This document shows, piece by piece, positions 43,055 to 52,184 of a stretch of 64,000 bases of DNA (positions are counted from its first letter, which is position 1; each line of letters begins with the position of its first letter). The position numbers were made by a program, and so were the translations under genes. The notes beneath the pieces were generated by a model. It saw only the letters and a program-made list of their open reading frames with translations, searched no databases and was not told the origin of the DNA. Origin of the DNA: Flavobacteriales bacterium (lineage in GTDB: Bacteria > Bacteroidota > Bacteroidia > Flavobacteriales_D > Parvicellaceae); assembly GCA_025210295.1 (NCBI GenBank), contig JAOASC010000047.1:1-64000 (forward strand), read 5' to 3'.

Positions 43055-44719
43055 TTAAAGTGCAAAAGTCTCTTCTTGATCTGTTACCACAAAATACCTA
43101 GGGTCATCAATATCTTTCTCTATTAACTCGGAAAAATGACGATCTCCTTTGATTAATAGGGCTTGACAATCAGGACTTAAATGCTTTAACTTAACTGACT
43201 TTCCAGCTTTTTCATATTTTCCAACAATATTAGTAATTGCTTCCATTCCAGAATGATCACTAACTCTTGATTCAATAAAATCTATTTCTATTTTTTCAGG
43301 ATCATTGGCTACATCAAACTTTTGATTAAAATTTTGAATAGATCCAAAAAACAATGGTCCCCAAATTTCATAAACTTTTGTTCCATCTTCTTTGATTCTT
43401 TTTCTTGCTCTAATTTTTACAGCATTTTGCCAAGAGAACACTAAAGCTGAAACAATTACACCTGCAATAACAGCAATTGCTAAATCAAATATAACTGTTA
43501 GCGTTGAAACCAAAATAATAACAAATGCATCTGCTCTAGGTATCTTATGTAAAATTCTAAAGCTTGACCATGCAAACGTACCAATAACAACCATAAACAT
43601 TACCCCTACAAGTGCAGCAATAGGAACTTGTTCGATATATTTAGATGCAAATAAAATAAATATTAATAAGGTTACAGATGCGACAATACCAGATAAACGA
43701 CCTCTACCACCTGAATTCACATTAATAATTGACTGACCAATCATAGCACAGCCTCCCATTCCTCCGAAAAAGCCATTCAACATATTAGCACTTCCTTGTG
43801 CAATACATTCTCTATTCCCATTTCCATGAGTTTCGGTTAATTCATCTACTAAATTTAATGTCATTAATGATTCTATCAAACCTACAGCTGCTAGAATTAA
43901 TGCAAAAGGGAGGATAAAATAGAACGTTTCCAATGTTAAAGGTACTGCGGTAAACATCTCTACACTAAATGATGGAAATGCTCCTTTTAATCCTTCTCCT
44001 CCACCATCTCTAATAAAAGAACCTACTGTTGCAATATCATAATCAGACAAACCAAAAATTGCGATTCCTGCAACTACAATTATTGCTGTTAATGCAGCGG
44101 GTATTTTTGTTGTAATTTTAGGTAAAAAGTACATGATAAGCATAGTTAAACCAACCAATGCAGCCATAATATACATAGTTGTACCTGTGAGCCAATGTTT
44201 TACATACTCTCCTGTTTCTGGATTAACGACTCTTTTTCCAAACTCATCCCACTCAAAGGTCTTAAACATTCCCAACTGGGATAAAAAGATCACAATTGCT
44301 AACCCATTAACGAATCCCATCATTACGGGGTGTGGTATTAACCTTACAAACTTACCTAACTTAAATAACCCTGCGCTAATTTGGATTATTCCTACAAGTA
44401 ATAGCGTTAAAAATAAATATTGAAGTCCTAAATTTTCTACTGGAACTTCCATATTCATTCCTACCTCATTTCCTCCTTTAATCAACGCAACCATTACAAC
44501 CGCCATTGCACCTGTTGCTCCAGAAATCATCCCTGGACGACCACCAAACACAGAAGTAATTAATCCCATTATAAAAGCTCCATATAATCCTACTAAAGGA
44601 TCTACACCAGCAACAAAAGCAAAAGCTACAGCTTCAGGAACTAAAGCCAGAGCTACGGTTAATCCTGATAAAATATCATCTTTAGCGTTGGCTGTTTGTT
44701 TCTTTATTAATTCTAACAT
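43055..44719 (-). CDS. SulP-family inorganic anion transporter with STAS domain
   Basis: A 554-residue transporter. About ten or more membrane helices start at ~17; the family signature is GLTVALALVPEAVAFAFVAGVDP, then TGAMAVVMVALIKGG and NGFFGGMGGCAMIGQSIINV. A C-terminal STAS domain (~440-545, IEIDFIESRVSDHSGMEAI) follows. SulP members carry sulfate, bicarbonate or other anions; the substrate is not visible. It stands alone with its own TATCTTTG -7 box at 44743. This differs from the second SulP at 54142, which is next to a carbonic anhydrase, so sulfate is somewhat more likely here. Confidence 0.9.
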   Translation of the reverse strand: MLELIKKQTANAKDDILSGLTVALALVPEAVAFAFVAGVDPLVGLYGAFIMGLITSVFGGRPGMISGATGAMAVVMVALIKGGNEVGMNMEVPVENLGLQYLFLTLLLVGIIQISAGLFKLGKFVRLIPHPVMMGFVNGLAIVIFLSQLGMFKTFEWDEFGKRVVNPETGEYVKHWLTGTTMYIMAALVGLTMLIMYFLPKITTKIPAALTAIIVVAGIAIFGLSDYDIATVGSFIRDGGGEGLKGAFPSFSVEMFTAVPLTLETFYFILPFALILAAVGLIESLMTLNLVDELTETHGNGNRECIAQGSANMLNGFFGGMGGCAMIGQSIINVNSGGRGRLSGIVASVTLLIFILFASKYIEQVPIAALVGVMFMVVIGTFAWSSFRILHKIPRADAFVIILVSTLTVIFDLAIAVIAGVIVSALVFSWQNAVKIRARKRIKEDGTKVYEIWGPLFFGSIQNFNQKFDVANDPEKIEIDFIESRVSDHSGMEAITNIVGKYEKAGKSVKLKHLSPDCQALLIKGDRHFSELIEKDIDDPRYFVVTDQEETFAL

Positions 44720-44742
44720 TTGTGTTTATTTTTAAAAGTTTG

Positions 44743-44750
44743 CAAAGATA
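44743..44750 (-). promoter_or_regulatory. -7 box (TATCTTTG) of the SulP gene
   Basis: Exact TAnnTTTG match on the minus strand, 24 nt before the ATG at 44719. Confidence 0.6.
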
Positions 44751-44808
44751 AAGTTGTTTTCTTGAATAGCCGTATTCTTTTTACCTATTTTTTTGATACC
44801 TTCGGATT

Positions 44809-45609
44809 ATGTTTCTTTACCAATCATTTTTAGGAATATTTTTGATCATCACTTTACAAAGTTGTAACTCTCCGGCACCAACTCCTTCTGATTCGTTTAC
44901 AACAACACAACGTAAAAAAACGATTCAAGACACTACTATTATTGCGATTGATAGTATTATTGTCCCCCCTCCTATTTGTGAATGGGAAACTTATTTAGAA
45001 AATGAAGGTTTAGTTGATATTCAAACATTGGATTCCTCAATATTAGTTGAATTAAAATACTCATCTGAGGACAACTTTATGAAAAAAGATATGTATGGTT
45101 GTTTAGAAAAGTGTTTTTTACAGCCAGATGTTGCTGAAAAATTGCTTCATGCTCAACAGTTTCTGAAAGCCATTAATCCCAAACTTACTTTATTAATTTA
45201 TGATGGCCTTCGCCCACGCTCCATACAACAATATATGTGGGATATTTTGGATTTGCCTCTGCATGAAAAAGTTAAATTTGTTTCTAATCCAAAAAGAGGT
45301 TCTCTTCATAATTTTGGTGCTGCTGTTGACATCACCATCTATAATACCGACTCCTTAAAACCTTTAGACATGGGAGCTCCATACGATTATATTGGTGTTA
45401 AAGCTTGGCCTACAAAAGAAAAACTAATGTTGGAACAAGGTGTTATTACCCAACAACATATTGAGAATAGAAAATTATTGCGAAAAGTTATGACTAAGGC
45501 CAAATTCTTTAATATACAAACTGAATGGTGGCATTTTAACTCATGTTATCGAAAAAAAGCCTATGAGATTTATCAAATAATTGAAGGTTTCCCAATTGTT
45601 GAAACATAA
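44809..45609 (+). CDS. M15-family D-Ala-D-Ala dipeptidase (VanX-like), lipoprotein
   Basis: The N-terminus is a lipoprotein signal (LIITLQSC, C19). The catalytic part is VanX-like (M15D): LVELKYSSEDNFMKKDMYG, IYDGLRPRSIQQYMWD with the transition-state arginine, SLHNFGAAVDITIYN holding the zinc H and D, and EWWHFN with the base E and third zinc H. It would cleave D-Ala-D-Ala in the periplasm, most often for peptidoglycan recycling rather than vancomycin resistance when no van cluster is near, as here. It is upstream of the CocE-type hydrolase with 62 bp between them. Confidence 0.9.
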   Translation: MFLYQSFLGIFLIITLQSCNSPAPTPSDSFTTTQRKKTIQDTTIIAIDSIIVPPPICEWETYLENEGLVDIQTLDSSILVELKYSSEDNFMKKDMYGCLEKCFLQPDVAEKLLHAQQFLKAINPKLTLLIYDGLRPRSIQQYMWDILDLPLHEKVKFVSNPKRGSLHNFGAAVDITIYNTDSLKPLDMGAPYDYIGVKAWPTKEKLMLEQGVITQQHIENRKLLRKVMTKAKFFNIQTEWWHFNSCYRKKAYEIYQIIEGFPIVET

Positions 45610-45671
45610 GACATTGTTTTTATCTTTCATTTTTTGTAATTTGTCGATTCTGTATAAATAAATTACATACT

Positions 45672-48503
45672 ATGAAAAGACTATACATCTGCTTAAGCAT
45701 TTTTGCTTTCCCCCTCTATTCTTTCTCACAATCAAATAACAATGGTAAATTAGATCAAATAGAAGAATTTACTTCCTACACAACTGTCCCTTTTACCATG
45801 AATGATGGGACACAATTAATGACAGATGTTTACCTTCCTATTACTTCTGATAGTTTAACTGCTGACATTCCTTTATCTGGCTCTACGTATTCTGTAGAAA
45901 TTATTCCCAAAGGAATTCAATTATTCGTTTACGACTCTATTAATGGACAGCCTAATCCCAATCCTTATCAACTCCCAATGGTTTTTACTAGAACTCCTTA
46001 TGGGAAGGGAAGTTATGATGAATTTGGAGTGTTAATGAACATTTTGGGTTATGGATATGCGCTACAAGACATGAGAGGAAGGTATACTTCAGAAGGTGTT
46101 TATTTCCCAATGTACAGTGATAGTTGGAAAAAAGATGCTTACCATCCAAATATTTCTCATGTTTTAGATGTCACAGCATTAAATGATGATCATAATGCCA
46201 TTTATCATGAAGATGGAAAAAATTCTATTCAATTTATCATTGACAGCTTATACAAAGGCTTTGACTTAAACAATGATGGTATTAATGAGACGAATGACAA
46301 AATATATAATGGTAGCTTGGCCATGTTTGGAGCTTCGGCATTAGGAAACACTCAATATCAAGGAGCTGCTGCATTAAAAAACAATCCATCTACAGATGGT
46401 TTAAAAGGTCTAATGCCTATTGTCTCAACGCTCGAATACTATAACTCTACCGTTCAAAACAATGGAGTATTTAGGAGAGCCTTGATGCAAGGTTGGTTAG
46501 AAGGACAAATGGAAGATGTAGTAGATACGATCCCTAGTGACACAAGTATTCATAACAACATTCACTCTATCTATGATTATGGTAATTTATCAGGTGATTC
46601 TATTATTAACTTAGCAATTGATCAATTTTCTGTTATTCAAGACCCTAATGGCAATTCTCCAATGCACCCTAATTATATGTACCGATCTGATATGGATGGA
46701 TCCTTTGCTAGAATTAATAGTTTAGGAGAGTCAGACGCAAACGGTCTGCATAATCGATACGAAAACCTATCACTACCTGTTTACCATTTAACAGGTTGGT
46801 GGGATATTTTTATTGATGGTCAAATTGAAACATACCAAAATATCATGGAGCACAACGACTTCACAGTTCAATCGAATCAAAAATTGGTTATTGGACCTTG
46901 GACTCATGCTACTATCGGTCAAGATTCTGTTGCTGACATTAACTATCCTTCTAGTGTTTTTGATGTTCAAATAGCTGGTGATGTAGCTAATGTAAGTGCT
47001 ACCAACCTTAGTGGGGTTGTCCAAGGAGAAGTTGCCAGTTGGTTGCGCTATTTATTAAATTATGAAAATGGTAAAGTTATCGGTGAACCAAAAGTACTTA
47101 TTCCAGAAAGTGATACATGGCAAAACGTTGGCACTTATGACGTGCGAATTCCTTCAGAAAATTACTATATTGAATATTCGGACTTCCTTAATTTCTTGGG
47201 TGGATATCAGGATTTACAAGCTATGCCTACAGAAATCAGACAAGGCACGACTATTATTCCATACCCTTTAGATATACCAACAGATTCGACCAACCAAACT
47301 CCTGGGCAAGCTGCCTTAAACACTCCTGCTACTCCTGCTGTAGATTATTCGGCAATCCCCAACATCAGGTATTATGTTCCTGGACCAGTTAATGATGGTA
47401 TTCCAGGAAATACAACTGTAGGAAACTATTGGACCAGTACAGATGTATTCCCGCTTCAAACAGGTATAGAAGACAAGACTTATTATTTACATTCAAGTGG
47501 AGCAATTGACACTATTAGTCCCAATACAACTGAACCTTCTTTAAGTTATAGTCATAACCCTAACGCTCCTGTGATAACAGTTGGAGGTGGAAACCTCGCT
47601 GTTCCTACTCCACAATTAGATAGAGTTAGTGCAGGTCCAATGAATTATGCTGACCCCAACTTTTCATCCTACACGATGAACAGGCCAGATGTATTACAGT
47701 TTGAAACTGCTTTGATTGAGGACTCATTAACTATTGTAGGTATTCCCAAAGCAAAAATATATGCCCAAACAACACCTAACGGAACAACAAGCGGACTTAC
47801 CGACACTGATTTCTTTGTACGTATAATTGATGTATATCCTGATGGAAGAGAATACTTTGTTGTAGAGGGAGCTATTAACGCAAGAGCTAGAGACTATGCA
47901 AAATCGCTTGCCAATAATAACGAAAATATAAACCTCCCCTTTACCAATATTAATATTGGACAAGTTTATGAATATGAATTTAACTTGCTACCTATAGCCT
48001 ACAGTTTTGGTCATCAGCACAAGATGAAAGTATTGATTAGTAGCAGTAACTGGCCAAGATATCAAGCCAATTCTAATATTCCAATTGAAGATGGTGCATT
48101 TTTTAGAAGAGAGCCTAATGATGGAAAGACTTACTTATTCAACCAGACAACGTATTCTCCCAGAATTGCTGAGCAAGAAATTAAGTTTTCAGCTGCTGAA
48201 CCTACACAGATTGTACTTCCAGTAAGAAACAATGACTATGTTTCAGATCAATTCGTTGAAAAAAAATATCTATTTAATACCTATCCTAATCCAACAAAAG
48301 ATGGATTTTATATAGACAATAACAACTCTAACACTTCTTATAATTATACACTTACTAATTTAGTGAATCAAATTGTTAAAAAAGAAAATAACCTTAAGGG
48401 AATAAATTACGTAGATTTAGTACATTTGCCAACTGGTGTTTACTTATTATCCATTTCAAATCAAGATGGAATTATTAGTACACAAAAAATTGTAAAACAA
48501 TAA
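45672..48503 (+). CDS. T9SS-secreted CocE/NonD (X-Pro dipeptidyl-peptidase S15-like) hydrolase
   Basis: A 943-residue exported alpha/beta hydrolase. A signal peptide (PLYSFSQ) leads to an S15-type domain: NDGTQLMTDVYLP, MVFTRTPYGKGSYDEFG, LQDMRGRYTSEG, and nucleophile S222 in MFGASALGNTQ. Later segments include LTGWWDIFIDGQI and the GPWTHATIG histidine. A C-terminal jelly-roll domain follows, and the last ~80 residues are a type A sorting domain (YPNPTKDGFYIDNN ... LPTGVYLLSI). Family members are acylases, esterases or X-Pro peptidases; the substrate is unknown. It precedes a fatty-acid desaturase by 4 bp. The domain is longer than usual, with a ~200-residue insertion between jelly-roll parts. 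Confidence 0.88.
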   Translation: MKRLYICLSIFAFPLYSFSQSNNNGKLDQIEEFTSYTTVPFTMNDGTQLMTDVYLPITSDSLTADIPLSGSTYSVEIIPKGIQLFVYDSINGQPNPNPYQLPMVFTRTPYGKGSYDEFGVLMNILGYGYALQDMRGRYTSEGVYFPMYSDSWKKDAYHPNISHVLDVTALNDDHNAIYHEDGKNSIQFIIDSLYKGFDLNNDGINETNDKIYNGSLAMFGASALGNTQYQGAAALKNNPSTDGLKGLMPIVSTLEYYNSTVQNNGVFRRALMQGWLEGQMEDVVDTIPSDTSIHNNIHSIYDYGNLSGDSIINLAIDQFSVIQDPNGNSPMHPNYMYRSDMDGSFARINSLGESDANGLHNRYENLSLPVYHLTGWWDIFIDGQIETYQNIMEHNDFTVQSNQKLVIGPWTHATIGQDSVADINYPSSVFDVQIAGDVANVSATNLSGVVQGEVASWLRYLLNYENGKVIGEPKVLIPESDTWQNVGTYDVRIPSENYYIEYSDFLNFLGGYQDLQAMPTEIRQGTTIIPYPLDIPTDSTNQTPGQAALNTPATPAVDYSAIPNIRYYVPGPVNDGIPGNTTVGNYWTSTDVFPLQTGIEDKTYYLHSSGAIDTISPNTTEPSLSYSHNPNAPVITVGGGNLAVPTPQLDRVSAGPMNYADPNFSSYTMNRPDVLQFETALIEDSLTIVGIPKAKIYAQTTPNGTTSGLTDTDFFVRIIDVYPDGREYFVVEGAINARARDYAKSLANNNENINLPFTNINIGQVYEYEFNLLPIAYSFGHQHKMKVLISSSNWPRYQANSNIPIEDGAFFRREPNDGKTYLFNQTTYSPRIAEQEIKFSAAEPTQIVLPVRNNDYVSDQFVEKKYLFNTYPNPTKDGFYIDNNNSNTSYNYTLTNLVNQIVKKENNLKGINYVDLVHLPTGVYLLSISNQDGIISTQKIVKQ

Positions 48504-48507
48504 ACTT

Positions 48508-49593
48508 ATGGATCCAATTCGGTTCAACCACAAAGATCGCCCTGATTTTCACAAAGTTCTTAGAAAACGTGTAAACAAACATTTTAAAGACAATAATATT
48601 TCTAAGTATGCCAATGCCAATATGGTTTTTAAAACGGTATTCATGATTAGCTTGTACATTATTCCTTTTGTATTAATGTTAACCGTTTTTAACTCCAGTA
48701 CATGGGGAACATTAGCAATGTGGTTTTTAATGAGCTGGGGATTAGCAGGAATTGGACTATCTGTAATGCATGATGCCAATCATGGAGCCTATTCTAAAAA
48801 TCAAAATGTCAATAAATCCTTGGGGTATTTGCTAAACATTCTTGGAGGAAGTGACTTAAATTGGCGAATACAACATAATGTACTACACCATACTTATACC
48901 AATATTGAACATTATGATGAAGATATTAATACGCAAGTTTTTAGAATGAGTCCAAATCAAGAACGAAAATCTTTACACCGATTTCAGGCCTATTATGCGA
49001 CTTTCTTTTATGCGTTAATGACGTTTTATTGGTTAGTGAGTAAAGATATAGAAGGGGTTTTTAGGTACCATAAAAAAGACTTATTAAAAGGTCAAGGAAC
49101 AAACTTAAGAAAAGCCTTAATCACTATTATTCTTCAAAAGGTAGTTTATGTTTTAATCTTCTTAGTATTACCTCTAGTAGTATTAAATGTTAAAGCTTGG
49201 ATTGTTGTTCTAGGTTTTTTAATGATGCACTTTATAGGAGGAGTGATTTTAGCATATATTTTCCAACCTGCCCATGTTGTTGAAGAGACGGACTTTTATG
49301 TCCCTGACGAAAACCTAAGTGTTGAGAGTAACTGGGCTATTCACCAATTGAGAACAACAAGTGATTTTGCGCAAAATAGTAAATTATTTTCATGGTATGT
49401 TGGAGGTTTAAATTTTCAAGTTGAGCACCATTTATTTCCAAACATTTGCCATGTTCATTACAAAGACATCTCTAAAATAGTAAAAGAAACTGCCGAAGAA
49501 TATGGAGTTCCTTATTATTCCCACCCTACTTTTTATACTGCATTAAAAAGTCATTTTTCGCTTTTAAATCGATTAGGAAAAGGAACAATATAA
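48508..49593 (+). CDS. Membrane fatty-acid (acyl-CoA/lipid) desaturase
   Basis: A 361-residue di-iron desaturase of the linoleoyl-CoA/delta-6-like type. The histidine boxes are HDANH (88-92), HNVLHH (123-128) and QVEHHLFP (~304) plus a further H-rich CHVHY. About four membrane helices lie between them. It would put a double bond into membrane acyl chains, changing fluidity in the cold. It starts 4 bp after the CocE hydrolase, but the strong terminator at 49613-49639 closes the operon. Specific bond position and head-group or CoA substrate are not visible. Confidence 0.9.
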   Translation: MDPIRFNHKDRPDFHKVLRKRVNKHFKDNNISKYANANMVFKTVFMISLYIIPFVLMLTVFNSSTWGTLAMWFLMSWGLAGIGLSVMHDANHGAYSKNQNVNKSLGYLLNILGGSDLNWRIQHNVLHHTYTNIEHYDEDINTQVFRMSPNQERKSLHRFQAYYATFFYALMTFYWLVSKDIEGVFRYHKKDLLKGQGTNLRKALITIILQKVVYVLIFLVLPLVVLNVKAWIVVLGFLMMHFIGGVILAYIFQPAHVVEETDFYVPDENLSVESNWAIHQLRTTSDFAQNSKLFSWYVGGLNFQVEHHLFPNICHVHYKDISKIVKETAEEYGVPYYSHPTFYTALKSHFSLLNRLGKGTI

Positions 49594-49612
49594 CGGTTAA
49601 AACAAATTCACA

Positions 49613-49639
49613 AAGCCAAGATATCAAATATCTTGGCTT
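49613..49639 (+). terminator. Intrinsic terminator after the desaturase gene
   Basis: A perfect 12-bp stem AAGCCAAGATAT (49613-49624) with 49628-49639, loop CAA, then a T run (49638-49645). Strong plus-strand terminator. Confidence 0.9.
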
Positions 49640-49655
49640 TTTTTATAGTATTTTT

Positions 49656-50123
49656 ATGGCCAAGGAAATTGAACGAAAATTTTTAGTTAACGAACAAATA
49701 AACAAGTATCTCAGTAATGATGATGCTCATTTTTGTAGCCAAACTTACATTACTAGTGACTCTGAAAAAATAGTAAGAGCTAGAATATTGGGCAACAAAG
49801 GTTTTTTGACCATAAAAAGTAAAGTAACAGGAATTACAAGACACGAATTTGAATACGAAATTCCTATAACAGATGCCCAACAACTCATCAAGCTATTTGG
49901 GCACAACGTTATCGAAAAAACAAGGTATCTCATTCCATATAAAAATCATACATGGGAAGTAGATGTTTTTTCTGGGTTAAACCAGGGGCTTATTGTTGCT
50001 GAAATAGAGCTTGAAAGTGAACAAGAGCAATTTGAACTTCCTGCGTGGATTGATAAAGAGGTTACTGGAGAACTTAAATATTATAATAACAATTTACAAA
50101 AACACCCATTTTGTCAATGGTAA
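49656..50123 (+). CDS. CYTH-domain protein (triphosphatase/adenylate-cyclase-like)
   Basis: A 155-residue CYTH protein, starting with the signature EIERKFLV; further conserved charged residues are in KIVRARILGNKGFLTIKSK, RHEFEYEIP and WEVDVFSGLNQGLIVAEIELE. The fold is a tunnel binding triphosphate with Mg2+. Bacterial members are mostly inorganic triphosphatases or of unknown role, few are cyclases. It follows a terminator, so it has its own start, though no -7 box is clear. It is convergent with the next unknown gene (9 bp). Confidence 0.88.
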   Translation: MAKEIERKFLVNEQINKYLSNDDAHFCSQTYITSDSEKIVRARILGNKGFLTIKSKVTGITRHEFEYEIPITDAQQLIKLFGHNVIEKTRYLIPYKNHTWEVDVFSGLNQGLIVAEIELESEQEQFELPAWIDKEVTGELKYYNNNLQKHPFCQW

Positions 50124-50132
50124 TTCAGTAAA

Positions 50133-50882
50133 TTAAAAAGCAAACAAATTTTCTTCAACTCCTAACTCTTCTAAAGACTGAGCTGAATTTAAGTTTTTAA
50201 TTAAGATTTTGAAAACAGCCATCTCATGTTCTGTAGCTACCATAGCTCCTGTTGGTAACTCTTCCCATTTTGCCCAAGTAGCTTCAGTTCCTCCTATAGG
50301 TATAATTGAGACCCACATTTTATATTTATAAGGTAAAAAACGCTCATCCAAAAACCATAAATAGGCATCTCCAGGCGTAACACCACCAGACTCATAAGAA
50401 ACCATTAACCCTTTTTTTCCATCTTCAATAACGATAGAACGTTTAGTTCCGGGGTCGAATACTTTAGCTGGAGCATTTAGCCAAAAAGAATCGTTACAAA
50501 AATACTCCCAGGCGTTTACAGCTAATTCTTTACTCTTAATGGGGTCAGTGAGTACTTCTTTACCTTTAAAAATTTGGTACTGAGATCGATTATCTATGTT
50601 TAAGCGGACATCAATATCTTCCCATTTTACTTGAACATAATTTAGTTTTTTATCCCAAATATAATGATGTCGATCTTTGAATGACCACTGAACAACACGA
50701 GTAGTATCCCAAGCCTCTTTATTAATAGCCCTCAACATTTTTCGCGCCATATTATCAGCTTCTTGAACTGTAGCTTCCTTAATGGAAGGCCGTTCTTCGT
50801 TAGTAGAAAAGTAAAAAATCCCTACACCAGCTACAAGTAGTACTGCTCCAACAACTATAACCTTAAGTACCTTGAGTAACAT
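50133..50882 (-). CDS. Unknown membrane-anchored protein
   Basis: A 249-residue protein with one N-terminal membrane helix or signal anchor (LKVIVVGAVLLVAGVGIFYF), then a mostly beta extracytoplasmic domain rich in Trp and Tyr (VVQWSFKDRHHYIWDKKLN, WEYFCNDSFWLNAPAKVFD, DAYLWFLDERFLPYKYKMW). The pattern is reminiscent of conserved Bacteroidota lipoprotein-like domains of the LolA/DUF type, but I do not recognise the family for sure. It follows the HEAT-like protein by 1 bp, so the two are probably co-transcribed. No function is assigned. Confidence 0.7.
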   Translation of the reverse strand: MLLKVLKVIVVGAVLLVAGVGIFYFSTNEERPSIKEATVQEADNMARKMLRAINKEAWDTTRVVQWSFKDRHHYIWDKKLNYVQVKWEDIDVRLNIDNRSQYQIFKGKEVLTDPIKSKELAVNAWEYFCNDSFWLNAPAKVFDPGTKRSIVIEDGKKGLMVSYESGGVTPGDAYLWFLDERFLPYKYKMWVSIIPIGGTEATWAKWEELPTGAMVATEHEMAVFKILIKNLNSAQSLEELGVEENLFAF

Positions 50883-50883
50883 C

Positions 50884-51417
50884 TTAGTATGCGGTATCTT
50901 CCAACTTTAAAACAACATCTAAGATTGAACGCATTAAAGCTTCTTTTTCATCTAGATTTTCTGAAAAATACTCATTTAGAATAAATTGAGCTTCCGTTAA
51001 TTTTTCATTAGAAAAAGGACCATCTAAATTTTCAATTACTGTTAAAGCCTCTAAAGCAATCATATAGTTTCCAGACTTGGCCGCCTCAACAATTTCAGGA
51101 ATATAATCAACAGCATTTAAGTTACTGTTCCATAAAGCAAACAATAAAACTTCATTTAACCCTTCAGACCCTGACTTTAGTTTATCTACAATTACTTCTA
51201 AAGCATAGGAGTCTTTAATATCAGCTAAGATACTTTTAATTTCAGCTTTGACAGTTGCTTCTTGAGTCTCCTCAAACAAGTCGAATAAAGGCTCTAATAT
51301 TGTCGTTTTTCCTTTATCCCTTACTTTTTTTAATGCTTTCATTACGACTTCGACATCACTTGATTGAAAGTCTTTAATGATTTGATTCAATACTTTATTT
51401 TTTTCTACTGTTGCCAC
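50884..51417 (-). CDS. Small HEAT-repeat-like alpha-solenoid protein
   Basis: A 177-residue, all-alpha, acidic protein with no signal peptide. The repeat of helices such as VVMKALKKVRDKGKTTILEP, VKAEIKSILADIKDSYALE and EGLNEVLLFALWNSNLNAVD is that of a HEAT-type solenoid, which typically serves as a protein-binding scaffold. It begins with GTG at 51417 (VATVEKNK read as Met), chosen as the first in-frame start before the first helix. It is 1 bp upstream of the unknown membrane-anchored gene, so the two may act together. Function unknown. Confidence 0.72.
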   Translation of the reverse strand: MATVEKNKVLNQIIKDFQSSDVEVVMKALKKVRDKGKTTILEPLFDLFEETQEATVKAEIKSILADIKDSYALEVIVDKLKSGSEGLNEVLLFALWNSNLNAVDYIPEIVEAAKSGNYMIALEALTVIENLDGPFSNEKLTEAQFILNEYFSENLDEKEALMRSILDVVLKLEDTAY

Positions 51418-51486
51418 GTTACTTTTTTATATTTTGATCTGTAAAATTAAGGAATAATTACGTTTTTTCTCAAATACTAGACTTAA

Positions 51487-51774
51487 TTAAGCAATGGATT
51501 TGGTGGTCCATGCTTCTGGGTTTCCACAAAACTTAGCTTTTGTGGCCTTCCAAATCCCCCCGAAAACTTCCGATTTTCTATAAGCATTTAAGTCATCTTC
51601 ATGTTTCCAATGACTGTAGGTAAAAAAAATATTAGGATATTTTTGATCTTGTAATAGCTCCACTCCTACACACCCCTTTCTAGCTTTAATATGATGATTA
51701 TTCTCTTCAAATAATTTAATAAACTCCTCTTGTTTTGCAGGGTCTATCGTTAACTTAACTATTCTTGTAATCAT
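51487..51774 (-). CDS. Antibiotic-biosynthesis-monooxygenase-like (ABM) domain protein
   Basis: A ~95-residue ferredoxin-like ABM-fold protein. It begins MITRIVKLTIDPAKQEEFI and ends with a conserved WxT tail; the key pattern is IKARKGCVGVELLQDQ ... FFTYSHWKHEDDLNAYRKSE. Members include quinol monooxygenases and heme-degrading enzymes, but most have no known substrate. The ATG at 51774 is used, since an earlier in-frame start at 51822 would overlap clpS. It is 2 bp after the clpS stop and probably co-transcribed with it. Confidence 0.8.
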   Translation of the reverse strand: MITRIVKLTIDPAKQEEFIKLFEENNHHIKARKGCVGVELLQDQKYPNIFFTYSHWKHEDDLNAYRKSEVFGGIWKATKAKFCGNPEAWTTKSIA

Positions 51775-51776
51775 AT

Positions 51777-52046
51777 TTACTCTATTGTAGCAGACAAACC
51801 ACCATCTAATAATGCCTGACAAATTGGCTTCAAATCCTTAAACTCCCCTCTCTTTATTTGACATTTACCATTGTGGTGAACAATCCATGCGCATTGCTCT
51901 GCTTGTAAAGGTTGATGATTACAATACTTGATTAATAACTCTGCAACATAATCAAATGTATTCACATCATCATTGTATAATATAATGTCTTTAATCTCTA
52001 CGATCTGTTCGTCAGCTTGAACATTCTCCAACGTTTCTACTTGCAT
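51777..52046 (-). CDS. clpS: ATP-dependent Clp protease adaptor ClpS
   Basis: An 89-residue N-degron adaptor that hands proteins with destabilising N-terminal residues to ClpAP or ClpCP. Seen: ILYNDDVNTFDYVAELL, then the AWIVHHNGKCQIKRGEF segment. The short acidic N-terminus that docks on the ClpA/C N-domain is present. No clpA or clpC is adjacent. It is divergent from pyrR, with a TAAATTTG -7 box at 52085-52092. The ABM gene follows by 2 bp. Confidence 0.92.
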   Translation of the reverse strand: MQVETLENVQADEQIVEIKDIILYNDDVNTFDYVAELLIKYCNHQPLQAEQCAWIVHHNGKCQIKRGEFKDLKPICQALLDGGLSATIE

Positions 52047-52084
52047 CTTTTTCCTTTTTAAGGCGTTTTTACTGCTTTCTAGTA

Positions 52085-52092
52085 CAAATTTA
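52085..52092 (-). promoter_or_regulatory. -7 box (TAAATTTG) of clpS
   Basis: Exact TAnnTTTG match on the minus strand, 39 nt before the ATG at 52046. Confidence 0.55.
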
Positions 52093-52158
52093 ATTCAAAA
52101 TGGTTCAATAGCGTGAAAAAAATGGTTAAATTATTTAAAATCATATTGAAATTCATTG

Positions 52159-52166
52159 TACATTTG
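52159..52166 (+). promoter_or_regulatory. -7 box (TACATTTG) of pyrR-pyrB; fixes the pyrR start
   Basis: Exact TAnnTTTG match 18 nt before the pyrR ATG at 52185. The predicted leader is only about 12 nt. Confidence 0.6.
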
Positions 52167-52184
52167 TTCAACTATAATAAAATC

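Noticed and set aside
44809-45609. Reading the VanX-like gene as vancomycin resistance
   Set aside because: No vanH, vanA-type ligase or vanRS neighbours; the lipoprotein form fits peptidoglycan recycling, and Bacteroidota are shielded from vancomycin by the outer membrane.
47062-47271. Short frames inside the CocE hydrolase gene and inside the adhesin genes
   Set aside because: They are shadows in other frames of strongly coding sequence, with no start signals or protein features of their own.
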